Made by a program: the position numbers and the translations under genes. Positions 1 to 11,075 of a stretch of DNA of 64,000 nt are shown piece by piece. The stretch is taken from the NCBI GenBank assembly GCA_019750915.1, contig JAIENY010000010.1, positions 1-64,000 on the forward strand, in the 5' to 3' direction. How positions within the stretch are numbered: position 1 is the first letter of the stretch; each line of letters starts with the position of its first letter. The notes under the pieces are model-generated. The model did not search any database. It was not told where the DNA came from and saw nothing but the letters and a program-made list of their open reading frames with translations. This DNA comes from Xanthobacteraceae bacterium (GTDB lineage Bacteria; Pseudomonadota; Alphaproteobacteria; Rhizobiales; Xanthobacteraceae).

Positions 1-507
1 GGTTTCCAGCGTCAGCGTGCCCTCGCTGTCGCCGACGGCCGCCGCCACGAGAGTGACGTTGCGGAATTTCGAGGCCGCCTTGTTGAAGGCCAACCGTTCA
101 TTCGCGAGAGGATGCGGCTCGATCGCGACCACCGTGCCGTCGGGGCCCACATGGTGTGCGAGCGCAAGCCCGTAGATGCCGACATTGGCACCGACATCGA
201 TGAACGTGCCGCCTTGCGGGACATGCGCCCGCAGGAAATCGAGCTCGGCCTGATTGTAGTTGGGATTGAACAGCGCCCCGCGTTCGGTGCCGCTGTCCTG
301 GTGATAAAAGCGGAACGACGCGCCCTGATACGTCGCATCGATCGGTCCGGCCCCGAACAGGTTGACGAGGCGCGACATGGTCGGACGGAATGCGCCCCGT
401 TTCAGGCCCGAACGATGGGCTGCGCAAATCACCGCGCGCTGAAGCGCATTCGGCGCGCAGGCGCCGTAGGGCTTCTGACTTCCGCTTTGGCTTGGGAGCG
501 TGCTCAT
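1..507 (-). CDS. FkbM-family SAM-dependent methyltransferase (partial, runs off window start)
   Basis: Reverse-strand reading frame open from the ATG at 507 to the window edge (absent from the ORF track because its stop lies outside). Translation contains GGTFIDVGANVGIYGLALAHHVGPDGTVVAIEPHP, a SAM-binding FkbM-like motif. Confidence 0.85.
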   Translation of the reverse strand, partial: MSTLPSQSGSQKPYGACAPNALQRAVICAAHRSGLKRGAFRPTMSRLVNLFGAGPIDATYQGASFRFYHQDSGTERGALFNPNYNQAELDFLRAHVPQGGTFIDVGANVGIYGLALAHHVGPDGTVVAIEPHPLANERLAFNKAASKFRNVTLVAAAVGDSEGTLTLET

Positions 508-568
508 CCGCCCCTCTTGACGCAGGCCGCGCCGGGATTCAACCGTGACGTCAAGATTATTTATCGGC

Positions 569-1351
569 TCACACTTGCCGTTCGACCATCTTCAGCTTGA
601 GGTCGGCGATGGCCTTCGAGGGATTCAGTCCCTTCGGGCACGCCTTGGCGCAGTTCATGATGGTATGGCAGCGGTAGAGCCGGAACGGATCTTCCAGATT
701 GTCCAGCCGCTCGCCGGTCGCCTCATCGCGCGAATCGTTGACCCAGCGGTCGGCCTGTAACAGCGCGGCCGGTCCCAGGAAGCGATCGCTGTTCCACCAG
801 TAGCTCGGGCAGGACGTCGAGCAGCAGGCGCACAGGATGCATTCGTAGAGCCCGTCGAGCTTGCTGCGTTCCTCCGGCGACTGCTTCCACTCCTTCGGCG
901 GCGTGGCGGTCGTGGTGTGCAGCCACGGTTCGATCGAGGCGTACTGCGCATAGAAGTTGGTCAGGTCTGGCACCAGATCCTTCACCACCGGCTGATGCGG
1001 CAGCGGTCGAATGGTGACCGGGCCACTTTCCACTTCGCTTGCCGCGCGCGTGCACGCCAGTGTGTTCTGGCCGTCGATATTCATCGCACAGGAGCCGCAG
1101 ACGCCTTCACGGCAGGAGCGGCGGAAGGTCAGGCTGGGGTCGATGTGATTTTTGATCCAGATCAGGGCGTCGAGGATCATCGGGCCGCAATCGGCGGTGT
1201 TGACCTGATAGGTATCCATCCTTGGGTTCTGCCCGTCGTCGGGCGACCAGCGGTAGATGTGATATTCGCGCGTCTCGCCGGCACCTTCAGGTTTCGGCCA
1301 AGTCTTGCCGGTGGTGAGTTGCGAGTTCTTCGGTAGCGCGAATTCGACCAT
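569..1351 (-). CDS. sdhB: Succinate dehydrogenase iron-sulfur subunit
   Basis: 260 aa; [15 protein letters not shown] and [17 protein letters not shown] Fe-S motifs; directly downstream of sdhA. Confidence 0.97.
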   Translation of the reverse strand: MVEFALPKNSQLTTGKTWPKPEGAGETREYHIYRWSPDDGQNPRMDTYQVNTADCGPMILDALIWIKNHIDPSLTFRRSCREGVCGSCAMNIDGQNTLACTRAASEVESGPVTIRPLPHQPVVKDLVPDLTNFYAQYASIEPWLHTTTATPPKEWKQSPEERSKLDGLYECILCACCSTSCPSYWWNSDRFLGPAALLQADRWVNDSRDEATGERLDNLEDPFRLYRCHTIMNCAKACPKGLNPSKAIADLKLKMVERQV

Positions 1352-1375
1352 GATTATGACTTTCGCTTAGGTGTC

Positions 1376-3199
1376 TTAGTACACGCGCGCCTTTGGCGGG
1401 ATGTACTGGATGTCGTTGGTCATCGTGTAGCTGTGCACCGGACGGTAATCGATCGAGGTTGAGCCCTTGCGGTCGATATAGGCCAGCGTGTGCTTCATCC
1501 AGTTCTTGTCGTCGCGCTCGGAGAAGTCCTCGCGGGCGTGGGCGCCGCGGCTTTCGGTGCGGTTCGCAGCCGAATCCATCGTCACCACCGCCTGCACGAT
1601 GAGGTTGTCGAACTCGAGCGTCTCGACGAGATCGGAATTCCAGACCAGCGAACGATCGGACACGCGAATATCCGACACTCCGCCGTGCACCTTGTGAATC
1701 AGGTCCTGGCCCTCGTGAAGGACGTCGCCGGTGCGGAACACCGCGCAATTGTTCTGCATCACACGCTGCATGCTGTCGCGCAGTTGCGCGGTGGGCGTGC
1801 CGCCAGCGGCATAGCGGAAGTGATCGAGCCGCGAGAGCGCCTTTTCTGCGGAGTCGGCCGGCAGTTCCGGCTGTTTGCCGTTCGGCGTCAGCTTCTCGGC
1901 GCAGCGCAGCGCTGCCGCGCGGCCGAACACGACAAGATCGATCAGCGAATTCGAACCCAGACGATTGGCGCCGTGCACAGAGACGCAGGCGGCTTCGCCG
2001 ACCGCCATCAGGCCTTGCACCACCGCATTATCTTCGCCGTCCTTCTTCACCACCACTTCGCCGTGGAAATTGGTCGGGATGCCGCCCATGTTGTAATGTA
2101 CGGTCGGCAGCACAGGGATCGGCTCGCGGGTCACGTCGACGCCGGAGAAAATCCGGGCCGATTCTGAAATACCTGGCAGACGCTCATGCAGAACCTTCGG
2201 ATCGAGGTGGTCGAGATGAAGGAAGATGTGATCCTTCTTCTTGCCGACACCGCGACCCTCTCGGATTTCGATGGTCATCGCGCGCGAAACCACGTCACGC
2301 GAAGCGAGATCCTTGGCGGAGGGCGCGTAACGCTCCATGAAGCGTTCACCCTCGGAATTGACGAGATAACCGCCTTCGCCGCGCGCGCCCTCTGTAATCA
2401 GGCAGCCCGCCGGGAAAATGCCGGTCGGATGGAATTGCACGAATTCCATGTCCTGCAGCGGTAGCCCGGCGCGCAGCACCATGCCGCCGCCGTCGCCGGT
2501 GCAGGTGTGCGCCGAGGTGCAGGAGAGATAGGCGCGGCCATAGCCGCCGGTGGCGAGGATCGTGGTCTGGGCACGGAAGCGATGCAGCGTGCCGTCATCG
2601 AGCTTGAGCGCGATCACGCCGCGGCAGACGCCCTGATCGTCCATGATCAGATCGATGGCGAAGAATTCGATAAAAAACTCGGCGCGGTGACGCAGCGCCT
2701 GACCATACATCGTATGCAGCATGGCGTGTCCCGTGCGGTCCGCCGCCGCGCAGGTACGCTGGGCCGGGGCCTTGCCGTAATCCTTGGTCATGCCGCCGAA
2801 CGGGCGCTGATAGATCTTGCCGTCTTCGGTGCGCGAGAACGGTACGCCCCAGTGTTCGAGTTCGTACACGGCGGCAGGCGCGTTGCGCACCATGTATTCG
2901 ATGGAGTCCTGGTCGCCGAGCCAATCCGACCCCTTTACGGTGTCGTACATGTGCCAGCGCCAGTCGTCGGGATGCATATTGCCCAGCGAAGCGGAGATGC
3001 CGCCCTGCGCCGCGACGGTGTGCGAGCGGGTCGGGAAAACCTTGGTGATGCAGGCGGTGCGAAGTCCGGCTTCGGAACAGCCGACAACGGCGCGAAGTCC
3101 GGCACCGCCGGCACCCACCACGACAACGTCGTAGGTGTGATCTTCGATCGCGTAAGCAGGCGCCGCCGGGGCGGCTGCACTCTTGCCGTTCATTGCCAT
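1376..3199 (-). CDS. sdhA: Succinate dehydrogenase flavoprotein subunit
   Basis: 607 aa; [15 protein letters not shown] motif, [25 protein letters not shown]. Confidence 0.98.
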   Translation of the reverse strand: MAMNGKSAAAPAAPAYAIEDHTYDVVVVGAGGAGLRAVVGCSEAGLRTACITKVFPTRSHTVAAQGGISASLGNMHPDDWRWHMYDTVKGSDWLGDQDSIEYMVRNAPAAVYELEHWGVPFSRTEDGKIYQRPFGGMTKDYGKAPAQRTCAAADRTGHAMLHTMYGQALRHRAEFFIEFFAIDLIMDDQGVCRGVIALKLDDGTLHRFRAQTTILATGGYGRAYLSCTSAHTCTGDGGGMVLRAGLPLQDMEFVQFHPTGIFPAGCLITEGARGEGGYLVNSEGERFMERYAPSAKDLASRDVVSRAMTIEIREGRGVGKKKDHIFLHLDHLDPKVLHERLPGISESARIFSGVDVTREPIPVLPTVHYNMGGIPTNFHGEVVVKKDGEDNAVVQGLMAVGEAACVSVHGANRLGSNSLIDLVVFGRAAALRCAEKLTPNGKQPELPADSAEKALSRLDHFRYAAGGTPTAQLRDSMQRVMQNNCAVFRTGDVLHEGQDLIHKVHGGVSDIRVSDRSLVWNSDLVETLEFDNLIVQAVVTMDSAANRTESRGAHAREDFSERDDKNWMKHTLAYIDRKGSTSIDYRPVHSYTMTNDIQYIPPKARVY

Positions 3200-3201
3200 G
3201 C

Positions 3202-3615
3202 CTAACTCCCAACCGACAACTTGAAGATCGCAAAGATCGACGCAAGTCCGACGGCGAATGCGAAGAAATTGTTGGCGATGATCGCGATCAGTTTCAGACC
3301 CTCGCTATGCAGGTAGTCCTCGAGCACGACCTGCATGCCGATTTTCATGTGCAGGACGCCCGCGATGATGAAGAGGATCATCACGATGGCGACGAGCGGC
3401 GACCCCAGAAGCTGCACGGCCTGAGCCTGGTCGCGGCCGATCAGCATAATCATGATGATCGCGACCGGGATAAGCAGCAGCGCCATCGCCAACGCACTCA
3501 CGCGCTGGCGGAAGAAATCCGACGTGCCCGAATGGGCCGCGCCGAGACGGCGCACCCGTGCCAGCGGAGTGCGCATGGAGGCGGTTTTCTTTGCGGCGGT
3601 ATCGTGCGCGCTCAT
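3202..3615 (-). CDS. sdhD: Succinate dehydrogenase membrane anchor subunit
   Basis: Start taken as [10 protein letters not shown] at 3615; three predicted TM segments; [19 protein letters not shown] is characteristic of SdhD; position between sdhC and sdhA. Confidence 0.92.
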   Translation of the reverse strand: MSAHDTAAKKTASMRTPLARVRRLGAAHSGTSDFFRQRVSALAMALLLIPVAIIMIMLIGRDQAQAVQLLGSPLVAIVMILFIIAGVLHMKIGMQVVLEDYLHSEGLKLIAIIANNFFAFAVGLASIFAIFKLSVGS

Positions 3616-4007
3616 CGGGTTGCTCCGAGGGCAAAGACGCCGATCCACAATGCCAGCGTGATGACGAACCCGCCGATGACGGCGGCCCGTGTCAGCCATT
3701 CGCGTTCGCTTGGACCAAAACCGTGGCCCAGATCCCAGACGAGATAGCGCAGGCCGCTCAGGGCATGATGCATCAGCGCCCAGGTGAATCCGAATTCCAC
3801 GATCCGCCCGATCCAGCTGGTCGTAAAGGCCTGGAGGTAGGAGTAAGCGGCGGGGCCGGAAGCCGTGGCGATCAGCCACCATGCCAGCAGCAGCGTCCCT
3901 GCATAAAGGGCGGCCCCGGTGGCGCGATGGATGATCGACATGATCATCGTCAGCGTCCAGCGGTAGGTCATGAAAGGCGAAAGGGGTCGTTCAGTTTGTG
4001 AGGTCAT
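3612..4007 (-). CDS. sdhC: Succinate dehydrogenase cytochrome b556 subunit
   Basis: 131 aa; RPLSPFMTYRWTLTMIMSIIHRATG and HHALSGLRYLVWD motifs. Confidence 0.95.
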   Translation of the reverse strand: MTSQTERPLSPFMTYRWTLTMIMSIIHRATGAALYAGTLLLAWWLIATASGPAAYSYLQAFTTSWIGRIVEFGFTWALMHHALSGLRYLVWDLGHGFGPSEREWLTRAAVIGGFVITLALWIGVFALGATR

Positions 4008-4124
4008 CGGCAGCTTTTTTAACTGGGCGGCGAGGGAAGGTTGCCGCGGGTCCGACCGTTAGAGGTTTTCTATTTACGAAGCTCCATGAACGAGCGCAAC
4101 GCGAAACTAGTAGAATCGAAAATC

Positions 4125-4203
4125 ATGATTCATTTTTTCTAGTCGGCCTTTTTCAGGTATTTGGTATGCCAGAGGAAATTTTTCACTATAAAAAATGAAT
4201 CAT
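4125..4203. repeat. 14-bp perfect inverted repeat in the AT-rich region upstream of sdhC
   Basis: ATGATTCATTTTTT (4125-4138) and AAAAAATGAATCAT (4190-4203). Confidence 0.8.
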
Positions 4204-4309
4204 AAGTCATAATTAAGATGAAACATTCCGACACCTTTCGTGAGTTGTTGCGATGCACAATCGGCGTTAAACTGCTTCGAATCGCAGGTGGTCGAACGCA
4301 GGTGGTCGC

Positions 4310-4552
4310 ATGGGATTTCCAGCTTCCTTCAAGGACAAAACGCCGGTTCTCAATCCTCGCAAGCGTTTCGAGGAGGAGAGTGGAACGGGCCTCAACGCCG
4401 TCATGGCATTCTCGATCATCGGGCTCTTGCTCGCGGTGATCCTCACCAGCATACCGCTGATGCAGCACCTTGCATCAACGCAGTTTCTGCTGATCGCCAC
4501 GGTGGGCCCGGTGGCCGCATGGCTGGGTTTCACGCTCGGCAATCCTCACTGA
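4310..4552 (+). CDS. Small hypothetical membrane protein (80 aa)
   Basis: Two hydrophobic segments (AVMAFSIIGLLLAVILTSIPL; FLLIATVGPVAAWLGFTLG); intact small ORF between sdhC and matB. Confidence 0.5.
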   Translation: MGFPASFKDKTPVLNPRKRFEEESGTGLNAVMAFSIIGLLLAVILTSIPLMQHLASTQFLLIATVGPVAAWLGFTLGNPH

Positions 4553-4570
4553 CGCCTTACACGCCGCCGG

Positions 4571-6103
4571 TCAGCGGTTGGCCGCGTAAAGCGTGTTGTA
4601 GGTCTCGCGCAGGACATTTTTCTGCACCTTGCCCATGGTGTTGCGCGGCAGCGCGTCGACGAACAGGACGCGCTTGGGGAGCTTGAACTTGGCGAGCCGC
4701 CCGTCGAGTGCGCGCAGGACGCCGTCCTCGTTGAGCGCGGCGGTCTTGTCGGCAACCACAACGGCCGTCACACCCTCGCCGAAATCGGCGTGTGGTACGC
4801 CGATCACGGCCGTTTCGATCACGCCGGGAATGGCGTCGATCTCGCTCTCGACTTCCTTTGGGTAGACGTTGAACCCGCCCGAGATGACCAGATCCTTGCC
4901 GCGCCCGATGATGTGGACGTAGCCCTTCGGATCGATCTTGCCGAGGTCTCCGGTGATGAAGAAGCCATCGTCGCGGAATTCAGCCCTGGTTTTTTCCGGC
5001 ATCCGCCAATAGCCCTTGAACACGTTCGGGCCCTTCACCTCGATCATCCCGATCTCGTCGCTTGCCAGTTCGCGCCCGCTCTCCGGATCGGTGACGCGGA
5101 TCGACACGCCAGGCAGCGGATAGCCGACGGCGCCCGGCACGCGCTCGCCGTCATAAGGGTTCGAGGTGCTCATGTTGGTCTCGGTCATGCCGTAACGCTC
5201 AAGCACGGCATGACCGGTGCGTGCGGACCATTCGCGGTGGGTATCGGCCAGCAGGGGCGCTGAGCCGGAAATGAAAAGCCGCATGTGGCTTGTTGTTTCC
5301 TTCGACAGGCGCGGGTTCTGCAAAAGCCGCGTGTAGAACGTCGGCACCCCCATCAGCACTGTCGCGCGCGGCATCAGGTCGATGATGCGGTCGGTATCGA
5401 GCTTCTTGAGGAAGATCATCGAGGCGCGTGAGAACAGGCACACATTGATCGCCACGAACAGCCCATGGGTGTGGTAAATCGGAAGCGCGTGGATCAGTAC
5501 GTCGTCTTCGGTGAAACGCCAGAACTGCCTCAGGGTGAGCGCGTTTGACGCAAGGTTGTCGTGCGTCAGCATCGCGCCCTTCGATCGCCCGGTGGTACCG
5601 GAGGTGTACAGGATCGCTGCGAGGTCGTCGCCGCTGCGCGCGATGGTCGCAAACGCGGCAGAACACTTTGCCGTGCCCTCGCTGAGCGATCCGTGGCCAT
5701 CGGCGTCAAGCGTGTCGACCACGGCACCGACGGCGTGAGCGATCTTTCCGATTCCCTCCGCCTTGGAGGGATCACACACGATCAAGGACGGCTCGGCATC
5801 ACCGAAAAAATACTCAAGTTCATTGAGCGTGTAGGCGGTGTTGAGCGGCAGGAACACCGCGCCGGCGCGAACCGTCGCAAGATAGAGCACGAGAGCCTGA
5901 ACCGATTTCTCGACCTGGACCGCGACCCGGTCGCCCGGTTTGACGCCGCGCGCCAAAAGATGATTGGCGGTTTGTCCCGCAAGGTTCCTTAATTCGCCAT
6001 AGGAGAGACGGCGGCCGTCATCGGTCTCGACCGCGATACGCGCGGAATCGTCCGATGCGGGAAACAGGCGCGAGAATAAATTGGCGTCGTTCGAAATGGT
6101 CAT
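4571..6103 (-). CDS. matB: Malonyl-CoA synthetase (AMP-forming acyl-CoA ligase family)
   Basis: 510 aa from MTISNDANLFSRL; AILYTSGTTGRSKGAMLTH and ERYGMTETNMSTSNPY motifs. Track ORF extends upstream but homology-like sequence starts here. Confidence 0.88.
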   Translation of the reverse strand: MTISNDANLFSRLFPASDDSARIAVETDDGRRLSYGELRNLAGQTANHLLARGVKPGDRVAVQVEKSVQALVLYLATVRAGAVFLPLNTAYTLNELEYFFGDAEPSLIVCDPSKAEGIGKIAHAVGAVVDTLDADGHGSLSEGTAKCSAAFATIARSGDDLAAILYTSGTTGRSKGAMLTHDNLASNALTLRQFWRFTEDDVLIHALPIYHTHGLFVAINVCLFSRASMIFLKKLDTDRIIDLMPRATVLMGVPTFYTRLLQNPRLSKETTSHMRLFISGSAPLLADTHREWSARTGHAVLERYGMTETNMSTSNPYDGERVPGAVGYPLPGVSIRVTDPESGRELASDEIGMIEVKGPNVFKGYWRMPEKTRAEFRDDGFFITGDLGKIDPKGYVHIIGRGKDLVISGGFNVYPKEVESEIDAIPGVIETAVIGVPHADFGEGVTAVVVADKTAALNEDGVLRALDGRLAKFKLPKRVLFVDALPRNTMGKVQKNVLRETYNTLYAANR

Positions 6104-6343
6104 GGTGTCCAGCCGTTGATGAAAGCATCCCGGTTTAGCAAAGCGACAGCAGCGCGCAACAACGACCATGGTTGTGGGCGTACGTGAGGCGGATGGGAAA
6201 GTTTCACGCAATGCAAAAAATAAACTCCGAAACCCGGGCTGAGCGGTCGCCGTAGCTGGCGTATCGGCAGCGGTTGCCAACGCCGCGGCTGCGACCGGCG
6301 CAAAGAGCCGGCTCTGTGAAAAAGCCAACCAGGAGATACCAGA

Positions 6344-6925
6344 ATGTTCAATCGTATCACGCTGCTTTCCGCCGCCGCCGCTGTTGCGACGCTGGCTGTC
6401 ATGACAGCCGCCGTGCCGGCATCGGCGCAGGACAAGATGAAAAGCGAGATGTCCGGCGAGAAGACTGTCATGGTCGGCGGCGCCGCGATGTACCCGTCCA
6501 AGAATATCATCCAGAACGCCGTCAATTCGAAGGACCACACGACGCTCGTTGCTGCGGTGAAGGCCGCCGGCTTGGTCGACACGCTATCGGGCAAGGGACC
6601 GTTCACCGTCTTTGCTCCGACCAACGAGGCGTTTGCAAAACTGCCGGCGGGCACCGTCGACACGCTGCTGAAGCCCGAGAACAAGGCGATGCTCACCAAG
6701 ATTCTGACCTATCATGTCGTGCCGGGTAAGCTCGAGGCGGCGGACCTCACGGATGGCAAGGAGCTGAAGACAGTCGAAGGCGAGAATCTCACGGTGAAGC
6801 ATGCCGACGGGAAGGTCTGGATTATCGACGCCAAGGGCGGCAAGTCGATGGTGACGATCCCCAACGTCAATCAGTCGAACGGCGTCATCCACGTCGTGGA
6901 CACCGTTTTGCTGCCGTCCTCCTGA
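6344..6925 (+). CDS. Secreted fasciclin (FAS1)-domain protein
   Basis: Signal peptide; [42 protein letters not shown] and [16 protein letters not shown]1 boxes. Confidence 0.93.
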   Translation: MFNRITLLSAAAAVATLAVMTAAVPASAQDKMKSEMSGEKTVMVGGAAMYPSKNIIQNAVNSKDHTTLVAAVKAAGLVDTLSGKGPFTVFAPTNEAFAKLPAGTVDTLLKPENKAMLTKILTYHVVPGKLEAADLTDGKELKTVEGENLTVKHADGKVWIIDAKGGKSMVTIPNVNQSNGVIHVVDTVLLPSS

Positions 6926-6932
6926 TCATTCG

Positions 6933-6967
6933 CAGGCAGGCCGGGAACGGCCTGCCTGTCTTTTTTT
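6933..6967 (+). terminator. Rho-independent terminator after FAS1 gene
   Basis: caggcaggcc-gggaac-ggcctgcctg hairpin followed by a T run. Confidence 0.85.
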
Positions 6968-7064
6968 GAATATTTTGTGATGCGAAGTGTTTGCTTCGCA
7001 GATGCGTAACAAATCCAATTTGGCTACGTTGAAGGCTACACAGTTCCGAGCACGGCAAAACAGC

Positions 7065-7709
7065 ATGTCCAGTCTTGTCACCGAAACCGGCCGCCCCCTT
7101 GCGGAAACCGCATCCCCGCCCCGGCGGGTGGTGCAGCCTGCGTGGGTACGGATCGTGCACTGGATCAATGCCATCGCGATGGTGATGATGGTGATGTCCG
7201 GCTGGCAGATCTATAACGCCGCGCCGCTTTTCAAAGCCTTGCACTTCTCTCGCTCCTACACGCTTGGCGGCTGGCTCGGCGGCGGACTGCAGTGGCATTT
7301 TGCCGCGATGTGGCTGCTGATGGTCAACGGCCTCGTCTATCTGGTGCTTGGTTTCGTCACGGGGCGTTTCCGCAGGAAGCTGCTGCCGCTCAGCGCCGGC
7401 GGCGTCCTGAACGACACCAGGGCCGCGCTGACCGGCCGTTTGTCTCACGCCGATTTGTCCGCCTACAATCAGGTGCAGAAGCTGTTGTATGCCGGGATCA
7501 TCGTGGTGGGCGTTGTGGTGGTGTTGTCCGGCCTGTCGATGTGGAAGCCGGTGCAATTCCATTATCTCGCCTCCCTGTTCGGCGGCTACGATACAGCGCG
7601 TTTCGTGCACTTCTTCTGTATGGCGGCTATTCTTGCTTTCCTCGTCATTCACGTCTTGCTTGCGTTGCTGGTACCGAAAACCCTGCGCGCTATGATTATC
7701 GGCCGCTAG
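7065..7709 (+). CDS. Cytochrome b561-type membrane subunit
   Basis: PAWVRIVHWINAIAMVMMVMSGWQIYNAAPLF, later HYLASLFGGYDTARFVHFFCMAAILAFLVIHV; four TM helices with paired His. Confidence 0.85.
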   Translation: MSSLVTETGRPLAETASPPRRVVQPAWVRIVHWINAIAMVMMVMSGWQIYNAAPLFKALHFSRSYTLGGWLGGGLQWHFAAMWLLMVNGLVYLVLGFVTGRFRRKLLPLSAGGVLNDTRAALTGRLSHADLSAYNQVQKLLYAGIIVVGVVVVLSGLSMWKPVQFHYLASLFGGYDTARFVHFFCMAAILAFLVIHVLLALLVPKTLRAMIIGR

Positions 7710-7721
7710 GAACGCTGCATC

Positions 7722-8507
7722 ATGGGTCGCAAAGGCAAACTGATCATTCCCGGCGTCGACAAGAAGCTTCTTGTCAAGGATGCGGTGAAACTGATGCCCG
7801 ATCTGACGCGGCGCCGTTTTATTGCCGGCGGCGCCAGTCTCGGTGCGTTGACGCTTTTGACCGGCTGCGACGTCTCCGACAGCGTCTCGGCCGAATCGTT
7901 GCTGGTCAAGATTTCGAAGTTCAACGACGCGGTGCAGTCGTGGATATTCAGCCCCACGACCCTGGCGCCGGAATATCCCGACAGCGCCATCACCCGGCCT
8001 TTTCCGTTCAATGCCTATTACGGGATCGACGATTCACCGCCGCTCAACGGCGAGGAATGGACGCTTGAAGTCAGCGGTCTGGTCGACAACAAAAAATCGT
8101 GGACCATCGACGAGCTTTATAAACTGCCGCAGCAGAAGCAGGTCACGCGCCATGTCTGTGTCGAGGGCTGGAGCGCGATCGGCAGCTGGACCGGCACGCC
8201 GCTGCGTTACTTCCTCCAACTGATCGGCGCCGATACACGCGCGAAATATTGCTGGTTCCAGTGTGCCGATTACGACGGCTATAACTCGCCGCTCGACATG
8301 GAGACCGCGCTGCATCCGCAAACCATCATGGCCTTCAAGTTCGACGACAGGATTTTGCCGCGGGCGTACGGCTATCCGATGAAGATCCGTGTGCCGACCA
8401 AGCTCGGATTCAAGAATCCGAAATATGTGATCTCGATGGAAGTTACCAACGAGTACAAAGGCGGCTACTGGGAAGACCAAGGCTACAATTCGTTCAGCGG
8501 TCTTTGA
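7722..8507 (+). CDS. Molybdopterin-dependent oxidoreductase (sulfite oxidase/YedY fold), Tat-exported
   Basis: 261 aa; TRRRFIAGGASLGALTLLTGC Tat/lipobox-like signal; RHVCVEGWSAIGSWTGTPLRYFL Mo-ligand Cys motif. Confidence 0.9.
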   Translation: MGRKGKLIIPGVDKKLLVKDAVKLMPDLTRRRFIAGGASLGALTLLTGCDVSDSVSAESLLVKISKFNDAVQSWIFSPTTLAPEYPDSAITRPFPFNAYYGIDDSPPLNGEEWTLEVSGLVDNKKSWTIDELYKLPQQKQVTRHVCVEGWSAIGSWTGTPLRYFLQLIGADTRAKYCWFQCADYDGYNSPLDMETALHPQTIMAFKFDDRILPRAYGYPMKIRVPTKLGFKNPKYVISMEVTNEYKGGYWEDQGYNSFSGL

Positions 8508-8543
8508 TCAGTAAAATCAAGCGATCTTCACAGATTGCCGACG

Positions 8544-9734
8544 TCAGGCGGACGGGGTGGCTACCGGACGCTGGAAGGCGCCGACGGCCGCCCCGAGCAC
8601 GAGCGCGGCCGCCGACACGATCAGGGCCGAAGACAATGATCCGGTGATGTCGGTGATCGCCCCTGTCACGAGGGGGCCGACGATCTGTCCTGCGCTGAAC
8701 ACCACGGTGATGATTGCGATCACGCCCGGCCATGCGGCTGGCGGATAATTCAGTCGCGCGAAGGCGGTGGTTGCAATCGTCGTCGCCATGAAGGTGTTTC
8801 CGAACAACAGAGCGGACATCGCATAAAGCAGCGGTGATGTGCCAAGGAGCGCCAGGCTGGCGCCCAGCGCGGTGAGGCTGAGCATCAGCGCCATGGCGAA
8901 GCCGCTTCGTCCGCGCGCCATCAGACGCCTCCAGACAAACGGCGCGCTGATTCCGCCACAACCGATCAGGCACCAGAACAAACTCTGCGCCTCCGTGCTG
9001 CCGCCGCCGTCACGGATGTAGGCGATCATGAATGTCATGTAGGCAATGTATCCGGCGCCGAACAGAAAATATCCCGCGAGGTAAGGCAGGATCGGCACGA
9101 GTGAAACCGAGGCGGTGTGTTCCGCAGCCTCCGACACCGGCGTATCGATATTTGTTCGAAACAGCGGAACGGACATTGCGATGGAAATCACTGTTAGCGT
9201 GGCCCAGACAATCCACCATGAGCCCGCGCCGTATGTTTCGAGGATAAAGGGAGAGATCAACCCGGAAATAAAGATGCCGAGCGCCGGGCCGATATAGAAC
9301 AGGCCGATCAGCAGCGAGGAGCGCGAGGGGTTTGCCTGCGCCACGGCCGCCGCCAGGGCGCCGCCGCAAACCAGCGACATGCCGCCGCCGATGCCCGAGA
9401 TCAGGCGGGCAGAACCAAACGGCACGATTTGTCCCGAGAGCGCGCAAAGCGCCAGCGACAGAATACACAGCAGCGCACCAAGCCAGACCGTTCTGGTCAG
9501 ACCGATTCGCCGCGCCAAAGGCGCCGCCAGCAGCGCGCCCGCCAGATAACCCACCGCATTGATCGTGTTCATCGTTCCGGCGGTTGCGTAGGACCAGCCC
9601 AGCGATTCGCGCATGTCGGGCAGGACCAGCGCATAAGCAAAGCGGCCCATTCCGATCCCGATGGAGGGAGCGACGGACAGCGCGAGAATAGACCAGGCGG
9701 GATGCCGGACCGGCGAAGGGTGAGGCTCAGACAT
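8544..9734 (-). CDS. YbfB/YjiJ-type MFS transporter
   Basis: About 12 TM helices; GIGMGRFAYALVLPDMRESLGWSYATAGTMNTINAVGYLAGAL; likely start MSEPHPSPVRH at 9734. Confidence 0.85.
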   Translation of the reverse strand: MSEPHPSPVRHPAWSILALSVAPSIGIGMGRFAYALVLPDMRESLGWSYATAGTMNTINAVGYLAGALLAAPLARRIGLTRTVWLGALLCILSLALCALSGQIVPFGSARLISGIGGGMSLVCGGALAAAVAQANPSRSSLLIGLFYIGPALGIFISGLISPFILETYGAGSWWIVWATLTVISIAMSVPLFRTNIDTPVSEAAEHTASVSLVPILPYLAGYFLFGAGYIAYMTFMIAYIRDGGGSTEAQSLFWCLIGCGGISAPFVWRRLMARGRSGFAMALMLSLTALGASLALLGTSPLLYAMSALLFGNTFMATTIATTAFARLNYPPAAWPGVIAIITVVFSAGQIVGPLVTGAITDITGSLSSALIVSAAALVLGAAVGAFQRPVATPSA

Positions 9735-9863
9735 GCAAACCGTTAGGGGCGCTCTGCAAAGCGGCGCGAGGGAGGGAATGCGGCTTGCCAAAAGTGCAGG
9801 GGCGCTCTAGCAAGTCCGCGTTTTCCATCCCTTACCGACAATCAGCGACAGGACAATCCAATT

Positions 9864-10976
9864 ATGGCTGCTCACAAACTATTGCTTCTTCCCGGCGATG
9901 GCATCGGCACCGAAGTCATGGCTGAGGTGCAGCGGCTGATTGACTGGTTGAACAAACAGGGCATTGCCAGCTTCGAAACCGAGACGGGTCTGGTGGGCGG
10001 CGCGGCCTATGATGCGGACAAGGTGGCGATCACAGACGCCACTGTCGCCAAGGCCAAGGCCGCCGATGCAATCATTCTGGGCGCCGTCGGCGGTCCGAAA
10101 TGGGCGGCGGTGCCTTATGATGCGCGTCCCGAAGCAGGTCTTCTGCGCCTGCGCAAGGATCTGGAACTGTTTGCCAACCTGCGGCCCGCGGTTTGCTATC
10201 CGGCACTCGCCGATGCCTCCAGCCTGAAGCGCGAGATTGTCGAGGGCCTCGACATCATGATCGTGCGCGAGCTGACCGGCGGCGTCTACTTCGGCGAGCC
10301 GAAGGAAATCACCGATCTTGGAGGCGGCCAGAAGCGCGCGGTCGATACCCAGGTCTATGAAACCTATGAGATCGAACGCATCGCTCGTGTCGCGTTCGAT
10401 CTCGCCCGCAAGCGCCGCAACAAAGTGACGTCGATGGAAAAGCGCAACGTCATGAAGAGCGGTCTGCTGTGGAACGAGGTCGTCACCCGCGTCCACGCCA
10501 ATGAGTACAAGGACGTCGAGCTCGAGCACCAGCTCGCGGACTCCGGCGGCATGCAGCTTGTGCGTTATCCCAAGCAGTTCGACGTCATCGTCACCGACAA
10601 CCTGTTCGGCGATATCCTCTCTGATATTGCTGCGATGCTCACCGGCTCGCTGGGTATGCTGCCGTCGGCTTCGCTCGGCGCGGTCGATCCGAAGACCGGA
10701 GCGCGCAAGGCGTTGTATGAGCCTGTGCATGGTTCGGCGCCGGATATTGCAGGCAAGGGGCTGGCCAATCCGGTGGCGATGCTGACCTCGTTTGGCATGG
10801 CGCTGCGCTATTCCTTCGACATGGGCGCTCTGGCCGACAAGCTCGACACGGCAATCGCGAACGTTCTCGCCAAGGGCATTCGCACCGGCGACATCAAGTC
10901 CGAAGGATCGAAAGTCGTCTCGACCTCGCAGATGGGCGAGGCGATCCTCAAGGAAGTCCAGGCGCTGCACGCCTGA
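9864..10976 (+). CDS. leuB: 3-isopropylmalate dehydrogenase
   Basis: 370 aa; [57 protein letters not shown]. Confidence 0.98.
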   Translation: MAAHKLLLLPGDGIGTEVMAEVQRLIDWLNKQGIASFETETGLVGGAAYDADKVAITDATVAKAKAADAIILGAVGGPKWAAVPYDARPEAGLLRLRKDLELFANLRPAVCYPALADASSLKREIVEGLDIMIVRELTGGVYFGEPKEITDLGGGQKRAVDTQVYETYEIERIARVAFDLARKRRNKVTSMEKRNVMKSGLLWNEVVTRVHANEYKDVELEHQLADSGGMQLVRYPKQFDVIVTDNLFGDILSDIAAMLTGSLGMLPSASLGAVDPKTGARKALYEPVHGSAPDIAGKGLANPVAMLTSFGMALRYSFDMGALADKLDTAIANVLAKGIRTGDIKSEGSKVVSTSQMGEAILKEVQALHA

Positions 10977-10996
10977 GGTTTCTCGGGACAGACATG

Positions 10997-11026
10997 AAAA
11001 ATGCCCGGCCAAGGCCGGGCATTTTT
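10997..11026 (+). terminator. Rho-independent terminator after leuB
   Basis: aaaaatgcccggcc-aa-ggccgggcattttt, perfect stem with T run. Confidence 0.88.
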
Positions 11027-11075
11027 GTTTGGAGCGAGTTCGACGCCGAACCAGACAGAATCGGCGAACTCAAAA

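Noticed and set aside
9879-11012. 377-aa minus-strand ORF overlapping leuB
   Set aside because: Exact antisense shadow of leuB with no recognisable domain.
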